Source of the DNA: Glebionis coronaria
Taxonomy: Eukaryota > Streptophyta > Magnoliopsida > Asterales > Asteraceae
Length of the DNA stretch: 64,000 bases
Direction: 5' to 3'
Assembly (NCBI GenBank): GCA_025667525.1
Contig: CM046878.1
Location: forward strand, 391,286,974-391,350,973
This document shows, piece by piece, positions 1 through 9,287 of the stretch; within the stretch, counting starts at the first letter, position 1; each line of letters opens with the position of its first letter. The translations under genes were made by a program, and so were the position numbers. The notes under the pieces are model-generated. The model saw only the letters and a list, made by a program, of their open reading frames with translations. It had not been told where the DNA came from and ran no database searches.

Positions 1-1910
1 CACAAGTTCGTGATCCACTTGCCATGTATGATTCTCAACAAATAACTCCCCAACAAAACATGGCTTACACTTATCAACAACAATCATACTTGCAGCAGCC
101 ACCACATCACACATATCAGCAACCACAACAACCATCTTATCAACCACTGATGATGCCACATCAAGCATATCAACAAAGTGTTCTTCCACAGCAACTAGCA
201 CATCAGGCATCACCATCACAAGCTATCACTTCTCCAATGGGCTATACTCCTCAGCAAGTATATTTTCTAATTGAAGCACCACAAGCACAAGCCTTATACT
301 CCAATGAACTTCTACCACTTCAAGCACCGGTCTTCACTCCAAATGATCGCCAACTGATGTCTTGAACCATCTCACTGCCTATTTGTCAAAACTTGTCTAC
401 CAACGAACAATCAGCTTCGCACTTCTTCAAATCCTCGCCAACAAGCCACTATTCAAGACGGTCAAGTCATGGTTCAATCCATACAAGGAAGGCAAAATTC
501 ATATGAACCAATTACAAGGACCGTGAATGCTCAAGCTGTGAATTCTCAAGTTAGTGGAAATGGAAGTACTGTTGGTCCTCAAAAAGGTTTTGACTTGCTA
601 CAATTGTCGAGGACAAGGTCATATGGCTAGGCAATGCACTCAGCCGAAAAGGAGAAGGGATGCAACGTGGTTTCAGGAGAATATGTATCTGGTCGATGCT
701 CAATCTAAGGGGAAGATTTTGGATTCAGAGGAATTAGCGTTTCTTGCAGACCCAGGGGCACCGGATAATGAAGGCATTGCAGTTGTCTCTACTTCTAATG
801 CAGCATATCAAGCGGACGATCTTGATGCATATGATTCGGACTGTGATGACATTCACTCAGCCTCAACTGCTCTCGTTGCTAATCTCTCTTACTACGGTTC
901 TGATGTCGTCAGTGAGGTACCAATCACAACCAAAATTGTTAATGATAACCCACATCAAGTTGGGCATGAAAATAACAACCTTGAACAGCATTCGGGATTT
1001 AGTAACTCAAATGATGTGGTATCCAATCCTACATATTTGAGTGAAACTCAACCAAATGCTACGATGGGTATGGAATCTTATGCTCAACATGATTTGGTAA
1101 TGGTGCCTAAACATGTTATTGATGAAATGAATATGGTTGTCCAACAAACCATAGATACGAATACCACCCTCACAGCTGAGCTTGTGTTGTATAAGGAAAA
1201 GGTCAATGTTTTTGAAAAGGTCCCTCTAGCAGAGAAAATAACTCTTTTTGAATTTGACCAATTTCGCTGTGAGATGATAGAACACTTAAACGAAATAGAA
1301 TCATTAAGAGCTAATCTTTCAAATGAATTAAAAGAAAAGGAGTCGGTTGTCACTAATTTTCAAAAACTTAAAAAGGATTTCGAAACTCTCGAGTCTAAAA
1401 AGGTTGAATCGGAAATTAATGCTACCAAACTTCTTAAATTCAAGGAACAACAGCTTCTAAAACAATATGCTTCCACATAAAAGATTCATCTTTTAACTAA
1501 ATCGTTTAAAGAACTAGAACTTAAGCGTCTTCAAGATTTACCACCTAATCCCGGTTATGCAAAACAAGCTCAAGAATATATTCCTTGTCTTTATGATGTG
1601 ACCCTAATAGGAAAATCGAAAGAAGCACCTTATGTTCGTAGTGATGAGCAGACACAGTCAATTGCGGATGAAACTTGTTCTAAAATGCTTTCAAAATTTC
1701 TTAAGATTGATTACGATAGGCATAATAAAGATCAGTTTGATAAAAAGACCCGTATTCGACTACAAAAGGAACTATCTCAAATATCAGCTTTTGTGCCCCC
1801 AAGTTTGTCAAACGAAAACCTTCCTAGTATGTATCCTACACTCATCAAAAAGGATTTAACGAAGTTAATTCCACTGTTAAGTAAGGTGTCAGATAGCTTA
1901 AATGTGGTGT
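1..1910 (+). pseudogene. Element C gag, first part (broken)
   Basis: This is the Gag capsid/nucleocapsid region of copia element C. A Gln-rich stretch is readable from 24 to 365. The reading then moves to another frame at about 393-585, where it gives a linker rich in Q, N and S, and shifts again near 585-590 just before a CCHC zinc knuckle, CYNCRGQGHMARQC, at 596-637. An acidic and then coiled-coil-like region follows to a TAA stop at 1478-1480. The same frame continues open from 1481 to the insertion point of A at 1910 and resumes at 26098. The Gag start is left of the window. The frame changes and the stop show it is no longer functional. Identification rests on the zinc knuckle, the position and recall of this Asteraceae family. 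Confidence 0.85.
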
Positions 1911-1941
1911 TGTTGGGAATAAAATATGGGTCAGTTCACTA

Positions 1942-2052
1942 GACGCTGATAAGAAGAATGTCAACGCTGATAAGATGACATTGGACGCTGACAGCCAAGC
2001 GTTGACATTGAAGAAGTCAACGCTGATAGCCTTGAAGATTAGCACTGATGGA
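1942..2052 (+). repeat. RRCGCTGAYARR motif cluster in 5' LTR of A
   Basis: CGCTG cores begin at 1944, 1965, 1986 and 2021, with variants CGTTG at 2000 and CACTG at 2043. The spacing is 21 bp for 1944-1965, 1965-1986 and 2000-2021. This is noncoding DNA, so the spacing cannot come from a reading frame. Confidence 0.9.
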
Positions 2053-2190
2053 ATATATCTTCATACGAATCTTTTTGTTTATTTGTTTCTTTATTTGTGT
2101 ATGGTAAAGATAAGCTCGACATTGTATTTTCCATTATTATCTTTACCTAGAATAGTTGATTCGTAGCTTATTGTACAAGACTTCTTGATC

Positions 2191-2198
2191 TATAAAAG
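2191..2198 (+). promoter_or_regulatory. TATA box of element A LTR promoter
   Basis: TATAAAAG lies 280 bp into the 5' LTR, a normal place for the U3 promoter of a copia LTR. The same box occurs in the 3' LTR at 25842-25849. The transcription start would be about 30 bp downstream (inference). Confidence 0.7.
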
Positions 2199-2448
2199 AA
2201 GATCTTTTAGGTTAATGTTAATCATCAGTTTTCATAAGTTTTCACAAGTTAAATCTCTTTCATTGTAATCAAGTTCGATCATTCTAATACAAGTGAAAGT
2301 TTGTTTAACATCTTTGTGTTTTAGATTAAGTGTTAATTCCGCATAACACTTAGTTACTTTATTCATAAGCAAAGGTTTCTCTACGTGTAGTACTTGATCT
2401 AATCTCGTATACACAAAGCTTAATCGATCTAAGTTTGGGATCAACAAG

Positions 2449-2460
2449 TGGTATCAGAGC
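2449..2460 (+). other. Primer binding site of A (initiator-Met tRNA)
   Basis: TGGTATCAGAGC, two bases after the 5' LTR, is the classic plant copia primer site. It pairs with the 3' end of initiator methionine tRNA to start minus-strand synthesis. Confidence 0.93.
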
Positions 2461-2495
2461 TTGTTGAGAAACTTTTGATCTTTAAGTAACGCAAG

Positions 2496-2548
2496 AACCC
2501 TAAAACACCAAACCCTAAAAACCCTAAATCTCTCAAAACCCTAAAAAC
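2496..2548 (+). promoter_or_regulatory. Telomere-like repeats (teloboxes) in leader of A
   Basis: Three perfect AAACCCTAA boxes occur at 2510-2518, 2519-2527 and 2536-2544, plus a partial copy at 2496-2504. They lie directly before the gag ATG at 2552, in the transcribed leader. In plants teloboxes bind Myb-type telomere-repeat proteins and can recruit Polycomb (established knowledge). A role here is inference. Confidence 0.75.
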
Positions 2549-2551
2549 ATC

Positions 2552-4109
2552 ATGTCTGGCACAAATCAGCCTTCTGCTTTGCTACAAAACAACTCCACAA
2601 ACCCTAGTATCAAAATTCCCATGTTTGATGCCAGGAACTTCGAGCTTTGGAAGTCTAATTTTGAGCAATATATAGCCATCCATGACTACACTCTTTGGGA
2701 GATTGTTGAATATGGGAACACATTCAACAAAGCTCAAAAGATTGCTGCTGCTATTGCCGCAAGGGTAGCTCTTCCTAATTGTCCTGAAGCTGATAAGAAG
2801 GAAAAGCCTGAAGATGGAAGAGCTGTATCTGTTGAAGATATAGCCAAGAAAAGGGTGGACATGAAAATCTTGAACATCATGAAACACGCCCTAGGTCATG
2901 AGAATCAGCACAAGTACAAACGCTTTGAGTCTGCAAAAGAGCTTTGGGAAGCTCTTGAAGTAGCACATGGTGGCAATGCTGACACAAAAGAAGAAAAGAA
3001 GAAGCAACTCTTGCATGAGTATGCTGTCTTTAAAGCTCAACCTAATGAGAATCTCAGCAGTGTGAGAAGTAGACTTCTTGACATCACAAGTCAACTTTCC
3101 TTCATGGGAACACAGATTGATGACCCTGAATTGAATGCTACTTTTCTCAAAAGTCTTGGTGATGTATGGAAGATTGAGACAAGATCCATTCTTGTCAATA
3201 ACACCCACAAGACCTCCAGGTTTGATGACATCTTCAACAAACTAAGACTGTTGGAGAATGAATGGCTTTTGGATAGTGATAATAAATCTTCCAGTAGTAA
3301 CATGGCCTTCTTCTCACAAAGTGAAGGCCAATTTGATTCCATGAACTTCTATGGACATCCAGCCACTGGATCTCAATGCGTCAACGCTGGATCTCAGTCT
3401 GTCAGCGCTGGATCATACCCTGTCAACGCTTTATACTCAAGCGCTGACACACACAACTTTGGCGCTGATAGAATTAAGCCTGCTGGTTTAGATCTAGATA
3501 CTGTGTGTGCATTCATTGCTTCTTTGCCCAGTGATTCAAGGATTACATATGAAGATCTTGAGCAGATAAGCGATGAGCAATTGGAAGAGATGGACATCAA
3601 ATGGACTATGGCTCTTGTAAGTTTAAGAGCAAACAGGTTTAATAAAAGGTTCAAGAAGAAGATGACCTTTAATGCTAAGGATGTTGCTGGATTTGACAAG
3701 TCCAAGGTTGAATGCTACAATTGTCATAGGATGGGGCACTTTATGAGGGAATGTAGATCTCCAAGAAGATCTGATGCTGGTAAGCCCTCAAGCCAAATGG
3801 TTAAGAGCCAAGATCCCAAGGCCATGGTTGCTGTTCAACAAATTGATGGTGTTGGAGGATGGGACTGGAGCTGGAACTTTATGGCTAAGGATGAGGAAGA
3901 GGACAGAGCTTTGGTTGCTGAAGTTAAAGAAGAGCATGTTGAATATGCTCTCATGGCACACTCCTCCTCTTCATCAGATAATGAGGTATATGATGATGCT
4001 TTCTGTTCTAAGGGTTGTCGTTTAAATACTGAAAAACTAAATCAAGAGATAGTAAAATTATTAGATGAGGCAAGTACTGAAAGATGCAAAGTATCTAATT
4101 ATCAAATTG
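2552..4109 (+). pseudogene. Element A gag, first part (split by B)
   Basis: This is the N-terminal part of the Gag capsid protein, which packages the element RNA. The ATG at 2552 is the first after the primer site. The sequence starts with a copia Gag (UBN2/DUF4219-type) domain, seen in segments such as FELWKSNFEQYI and the LWEALE region. A short linker at 3383-3470 carries five repeats of the CGCTG motif, read as N/S/G-A-D/G. A CCHC zinc knuckle, CYNCHRMGHFMREC, lies at 3713-3754. An acidic and coiled-coil-like region follows. Element B inserted at 4109/4110. The frame resumes at 16228 in the matching phase, so gag was one open frame of about 967 codons before B arrived. Translation now runs into the B LTR and stops at 4156. 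Confidence 0.93.
3383..3472 (+). repeat. RRCGCTGAYARR motif cluster in gag of A
   Basis: CGCTG cores begin at 3385, 3406, 3442 and 3463, with variant CGCTT at 3427. Spacings are 21, 21, 15 and 21 bp. The cluster lies in a low-complexity linker upstream of the zinc knuckle. Confidence 0.88.
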
Positions 4110-4574
4110 TGTTGAGTTTAACAGATATAGATCTTGCAGCCTGTCAGGACCGGTGAATGACTTCTGTAATCACAAGTCAAATCACAAAGAGACTCTATAC
4201 ACAATATGAATGTAGAATATAAATATAAACAAGAGAAACAGAATAACTATGAAGACTTGATCCTTTCTAAGGATTTCTAATATTAATAAAGACTAGAACT
4301 ATGTTTTGTGAAGGTGTGTCTAACCCTTCTGCCTAAGGTTCCTTTTATACTACAAGGAAACCCTAATACAGCTTACAAGAAAACGTGTAAAACTGATATG
4401 CATATCTTCTCCTAATATAACTCATGCATATCCTAACAGAATATTAAGTAAATAATAATGTTTGACTTTGACTAGGACCAGGAGCAGGACTTGCTCCTAC
4501 TACGACTAGGACCAGGAGGAACTACATACCTCCTAGTCTACCTATTACATATAACTATTACAATGGTCCTAACA
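4110..4574 (-). repeat. Element B 3' LTR (465 bp)
   Basis: On the - strand it starts TGTTAGGACC and ends CTCAACA. Four substitutions separate it from 15758-16222. It has a - strand TATA box at 4342-4349. Between 4472 and 4535 it carries two GGACCAGGAG boxes, each beside an inverted repeat, for example AGGAGCA against TGCTCCT around 4479-4497. Confidence 0.95.
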
Positions 4575-4592
4575 ATCCTCCCCTAAACTTGA
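4575..4592 (-). other. Polypurine tract of B
   Basis: On the - strand, TTTAGGGGAGGAT touches the LTR start. The surrounding 22 nt are identical to the equivalent site of element A (about 25546-25567). It primes plus-strand DNA synthesis. Confidence 0.9.
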
Positions 4593-5533
4593 ATTTGACC
4601 TGTTGAGTTCAAGTTTCCTGGTAAACGTGCAAAGAAAGCCCGAGGATTGTATCAGCAAAACAAATAGCAGCATCAACAAGATAAAAATCAGAACAACAGC
4701 CGCAACATGAAACACCAGAAGCTTCTCCAAAGCTTGTAACAAATCAGCATCAGGTTGAATCTTTCAGCAACATGAGCAGATTTGATGAGCCTTTACCAAG
4801 TAGCTGCTCGCTCTTGGGCTAGCTAGTCATTCTGATGGAATAAGCATCACCCTGGGAGACTAGAACCCAGCCCAACTCTTAGAACGTGAATCAATGGTGA
4901 GTGGGAGTACCCTAATGATTTTAGGCAAATCATCACAGCCGTCAACGGATTTGATGCGTCTTTACCAGAAGCCGTACCCCTCTGGACTCGCCAACTCTTA
5001 GCAATTAAGCATCGGTGAGTTGAACACCCTATAGCTGTAAGCAAGCTATTACAGCTATCAACGGATTTGATAAGATCTTTACCAAGAGCCGTACCCCTTT
5101 GGATTAGCCACTTTTCAGTCCAATACTATGGCAAGTGAAAACCATCCAGTTTTAGGTAACCTGACAACCATCAACGGATTTGATAATCGCACCAGGAGCC
5201 GTACCCTCAAGGTGAATCAACTTTTTCTTGTCGATGAGACATGGTAAGTTGAGAACCATTTGTTGTGTGGACCACGTCCAACACCAAGTGAAACCAAGTA
5301 CCAGAACAATCTCAAACCAAGAACCACATTTCAAACCAGCCAAGGGATATTATGTACAAGTATAAAAGCTAAACTGTGTTAAAGTATAAGCAGATATTAT
5401 ATAAAAAGTTGTGTTTTTTTTTTTTTTTTTTTTTTTTTTAATCTATAAAGAATAAAAGTCACCAATCACTATACATATTGGTGAAAAGAATAAAAACAAA
5501 AATCAAAGTATAACAACTTACAACCCATTCACC
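4593..5533 (-). other. 3' untranslated region of B with degenerate tandem repeats
   Basis: No coding sequence is supported here. Three diverged copies of a 110-118-bp unit begin near 4939, 5057 and 5167. Each holds ATCAACGGATTTGAT or close to it (arms ATCAA/TTGAT) followed by a TTTACCA..AGCCGTACCC block. A weaker copy lies near 4772. A run of 26 T at 5414-5439 is a poly-A run on the element sense strand. Confidence 0.7.
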
Positions 5534-8500
5534 TTACACACCAGAAGCTGCCTTCTTATCTGCTAACAACCGTGCTTGAATACCCTCGACCAAAGATGTG
5601 GCCATACTCGACTCATTCCCAGAAGGAGCAGTAGAAATCTGCAAATGACTTGCCAACATTGCTTCCATGGAAGAAATAGTCAAAGGATACACAACATCCG
5701 TCAACATAAACGCCACATGACCAGAACCTAACTCCAACACATGTACTCCACATCCAGCATAGAGCTTCCAGCGAACAATCTCCCATTGCATTTGATCCTG
5801 CCATACGCCCAAAGGAGTAGCAGATGGAGGAGGATCCAACATAAGCTTGAGATCGGCCCAAATACGAATACCAGGCCAGGAGGACACCGCCATCGGGTCA
5901 AATGGCATACTAGAATCAACAAGCCCAAACAACGCCATAAGATCCATTCGGTCAGCCCATGATAACACACCCTGCAAACCCGTGACCATTCGCACAGTCC
6001 CATCACTCAAAGTTATCCGATGAGAGACGCCACCAGGAAGTGTTGTAGACCTCTCAACCGAATAACCCGTAATGCTTCCATTGCCTAAAGGTAAGTCAGA
6101 ATCGCTATCCGAAGCTGCATCAATTAAGTTTTCAGGATCACGTTTCTCAAAAGGAACTGATTTACCGCGGCGAACACGACGAGTAAGTTTCTGGCGAGTG
6201 GAACGTCGAGGCGTGGGAGCCGAAGGAGTGGATTCAACCTTCACCTGAACTTCAGCAACAGCAGGAGAAGCAGTAGGAGTAGACTCAGAAACATGTCCAC
6301 CCAAAGAACCACTAGGAGCTGCATCAGAAGTGGGAGTAGGTTGTGTTGCAGAAACTTGTGGTGATGAAGATGGCACATCAGATGGAGCAGCAACAGGTAT
6401 GGTGGAATCAACAAAAGTGCTTGCAGGAATAGGAATGGTGGAAGTACCAGGTGTGGTGGGGGAAGCATGAGTGGTGGTGGTTGTCACAAAGATAGTAGTA
6501 GCAGGACCAGTAGTAGAACCAATAGGCGCAACCAAGGGTGTAGTAGAAGGACCAACAGAAACAGCACCAGAACCAGAAGAACTACCATTGGAACCAGGAA
6601 TGGGCACGGATGAAGAAACAGTAGAAGCAGCAGGCATAGAAGCAGTCACACCACGAGGATGGTAAACAAATTTTTCCGGTATAGGTTGACTCGCACGCCT
6701 CACCATATTTTCATAAAGTTTCTTGAGCTCATCAAAAGTCAAAGCCCGCACCCGAGCCCAAGTCCAAGGAGCATTGAAATGAGCAGCAGATTGAAATTTG
6801 ACATAACGTTGCATCTGCTGGCGCTGCTCAGCCTGAGAAAGAGGTCTGTTCCTACGCTGTTTCTTGAGTTCCTCAGCAAGAGTCAACTGATGCTTACGCA
6901 TCATTACCATAGCACGCGGAATACAGTTGTGTTCATCAACATCATCACCCAACAAATCTTTAAACTGAGCATAATCCCGAGTGAGAACAGTTAACACTTG
7001 CATCCATTCGCCATCAGTCCAGTGCATAGCATCATGCTGAATTTGCGCACGCCTTCGCTCACGGAGCTCTTCCTCAGCAGCAATGTCCTCCGCATCAAGC
7101 TCAGCCTGAACCCAACGAGCAGCCTCTTCACCTAGTCTGTCTTCTTCAAGCTGTCGACGAGAGCGCTTGCGGATGGGAGATGGAGGATCAGTCATTGGAG
7201 CTTTGCCCTTTGGATCATGAGAGGGATCAGCATGAGAACCAGCAGCAGCATCAAAAGCACCACCCATAGAAGGGGGAACAGCACTAGAAGAAGGAGCATT
7301 GGAGGACATTGGAGGACCAGGCAGATCATCATAAACCTTATCAGCAAAGGCAGCCTTTGCCAGCAACGTCAAGCCATCCTCCGCATTCTCCGAACCCTCA
7401 TCCTCAGAATCGGAAAGGACCACATGCTTCTTTCGACGACGCTATTGATTCTCCAAGACCTTGATACGATCGGCCAGAGGAAGAACAAACTCTCGTGTGA
7501 GCTTCCGATGTTGGTTCAAGTCAGCTTCCAAGCAAATCATCCTCTCATGGTACTTGTGCATAAGATCTAGCAAAGATGTCAGAGTAGTAGGCTCCTCTGC
7601 CTGCCCACCAAGAGAACTTGGATCAGGGAAAGCATCACGGGAGCCCGAAGCAACATTGGGGTCAACGTGTGGAGAACTAGCAGCAAAGGGGATATCAGTC
7701 GAGTGTGGGGCAGGGCTAGGAGGTGGAGTCTCCACAAATGGAGACCTTTGTGGAGCTGAGGAAGGACCAGCCTTGGGAGGGGATGGTTGTTCAACCACCA
7801 CCTCCTCAACTAGCTCCTCCTCTACCACAGGAGTGGCATCACCAGCAGGAGCCTCCTCCTCCTCCATGGGATCATCATCTAACACAACCAACTCAGGAGC
7901 CTCCTCCTCCTGACCTATAGGACCCTGAGCGAAACCCATCATGGCTTCAGTCAGGGGCCTCCAATACCCAGTAAACCCATGCATCATGTTGTAATACACT
8001 TTTGCTGTCAGTTTAGATGGTACATGCTCAGCCCTATCACGTGGAATGCAAACAAGTATTTCTTGAATAAACCTAGGGTACATAAGAAATTTCTTCCTAG
8101 AACCCGCAGTGGACAAATTACTAGCCATCCCCTCAAATAAATAATGTGAAAAGTTAAACACTCTACCCTGGGCTAAACATATAAGACCAGTAGCCAACGG
8201 AGTAGGAAACGCATCCCAACTCCCCGACTTGGGACTCAAACAATGGATTAAATAGTGAACCAGAAGCTTCCACTGAGGGGAAAACCTATTCTTTTGGAAG
8301 TTAAACTTCCCCCCATGTTCATAACCTATGGCAGCCATACCCTCTAATACTTTCGAATTTGGAAGTGATACAACACCCCCCTCATCCTAAAGATGAAGAG
8401 AAGAGCGAATAGATGCTTCAGTGACCACATAAGCACGTCCATCTATGGTAGCATGGATTGCTCGTGGACGTCCAGCCACATTCACAAGTTCAGCAGACGC

Positions 8501-8668
8501 CCAAAATTGACGTACCACACTATCATATATGGTAGGACAAACAGTAAATGCATACCTTAAGTTGGAAGCTTCAATAAACTCCAAGATATCAGCAAAATGT
8601 TCACTATTAGGACCATCACCCAGATAAGCAACACGATTATGAGCAGGTTGATAAGCAAGAGCAGCCAT
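5534..8668 (-). pseudogene. Element B third ORF (env-position protein, unknown function), two in-frame TAG codons
   Basis: One frame of 1,045 codons runs from the ATG at 8668 to the stop at 5534, interrupted only by TAG at 8389-8387 and TAG at 7444-7442. The N-terminal domain (about residues 1-235) shows segments LRYAFTVCP, VRQFWASAEL, GRAYVVTEASIR and FSPQWKLLVHYLIHCLSPKS. A long acidic, Pro/Ser/Thr-rich linker follows. The C-terminal domain holds WKLYAGCGVHVL and YPLTISSMEAML. Both end domains match element A's third ORF, and the family is common in Asteraceae retroelements (recall). It sits where Sireviruses carry an env-like gene, but I see no signal peptide or transmembrane segment, so an envelope role is unsupported. 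The TAGs may be decay or readthrough sites. Confidence 0.8.
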
Positions 8669-9287
8669 GGATCTTGATGAATGGATTGAAGAAGGATTTA
8701 GATTGGGATGAGAGGAGTAGAAGCGGTTTTTGTGTGTGTTTTAATTGTAATGAGTGTATGTTGACCATATAGGAAGAAAAATAGTAACTGTTCATTGACC
8801 CCTATTAATGGGGGGTTGCCCTTTCAAATTAAGCCATAATGGCATACTAACCACTTGCCCTTTTTAACATAATAACTTACCCCCAATTTATTTGATGTAT
8901 TCAAACTTGTAAATATCAGTATTGGAAGCGTTGACCAAAAGTCAAAGTGCACAATAGTCGGACCAGGAGCAAAACGTGATTAATAAAGGACAAAAGGAAT
9001 GAACAGTAGCCAGACCAGTACCAGTACCCATAGCCAAACACCACTAGACTTGGAAGGATTTGAGACTACCAGAAGACATCCAATCATGACTAGAAGCTGA
9101 CCAAATAGGACCAGAAGCCAGTCATGTAAGGCCTTATCCATCATAAGAGAGCAAAAATCCGCCACCAGAAACACCACACACCACCATAACCAAGAAATTA
9201 TGTTGTTAAATCCTACGAATACGTTAGACGGTCCTAATATATACACAAAGCCTCCCCTTAGGCTTTGCCTCCCCTTAATTCTAGACT
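8669..9287 (-). other. Spacer between pol and third ORF of B, with two internal polypurine boxes
   Basis: This is noncoding. On the - strand, two copies of TAAGGGGAGGC lie at about 9268-9278 and 9250-9260, right after the pol stop. They resemble the terminal polypurine tract. They are followed by ATTAGGACCG, which resembles the start of B's own LTR. The spacer also holds several GACCAG boxes, for example at 8961 and 9109 on the + strand. Confidence 0.65.

Larger units (their letters stand above)
1911..2446 (+). repeat. Element A 5' LTR (536 bp)
   Basis: It begins TG and ends CA and is 535/536 identical by eye to 25562-26097. It holds a motif cluster at 1942-2050 near the U3 start and a TATA box (TATAAAAG) at 2191-2198. 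The primer site starts two bases after its end. The near-identity indicates a recent insertion or later homogenisation of the two LTRs. Confidence 0.96.

Noticed and set aside
5414..5439. T26 run as a poly-A tail of a retroposed gene (SINE or LINE)
   Set aside because: It lies within the B 3' UTR with no target duplication or SINE promoter boxes beside it. It is probably a simple repeat.
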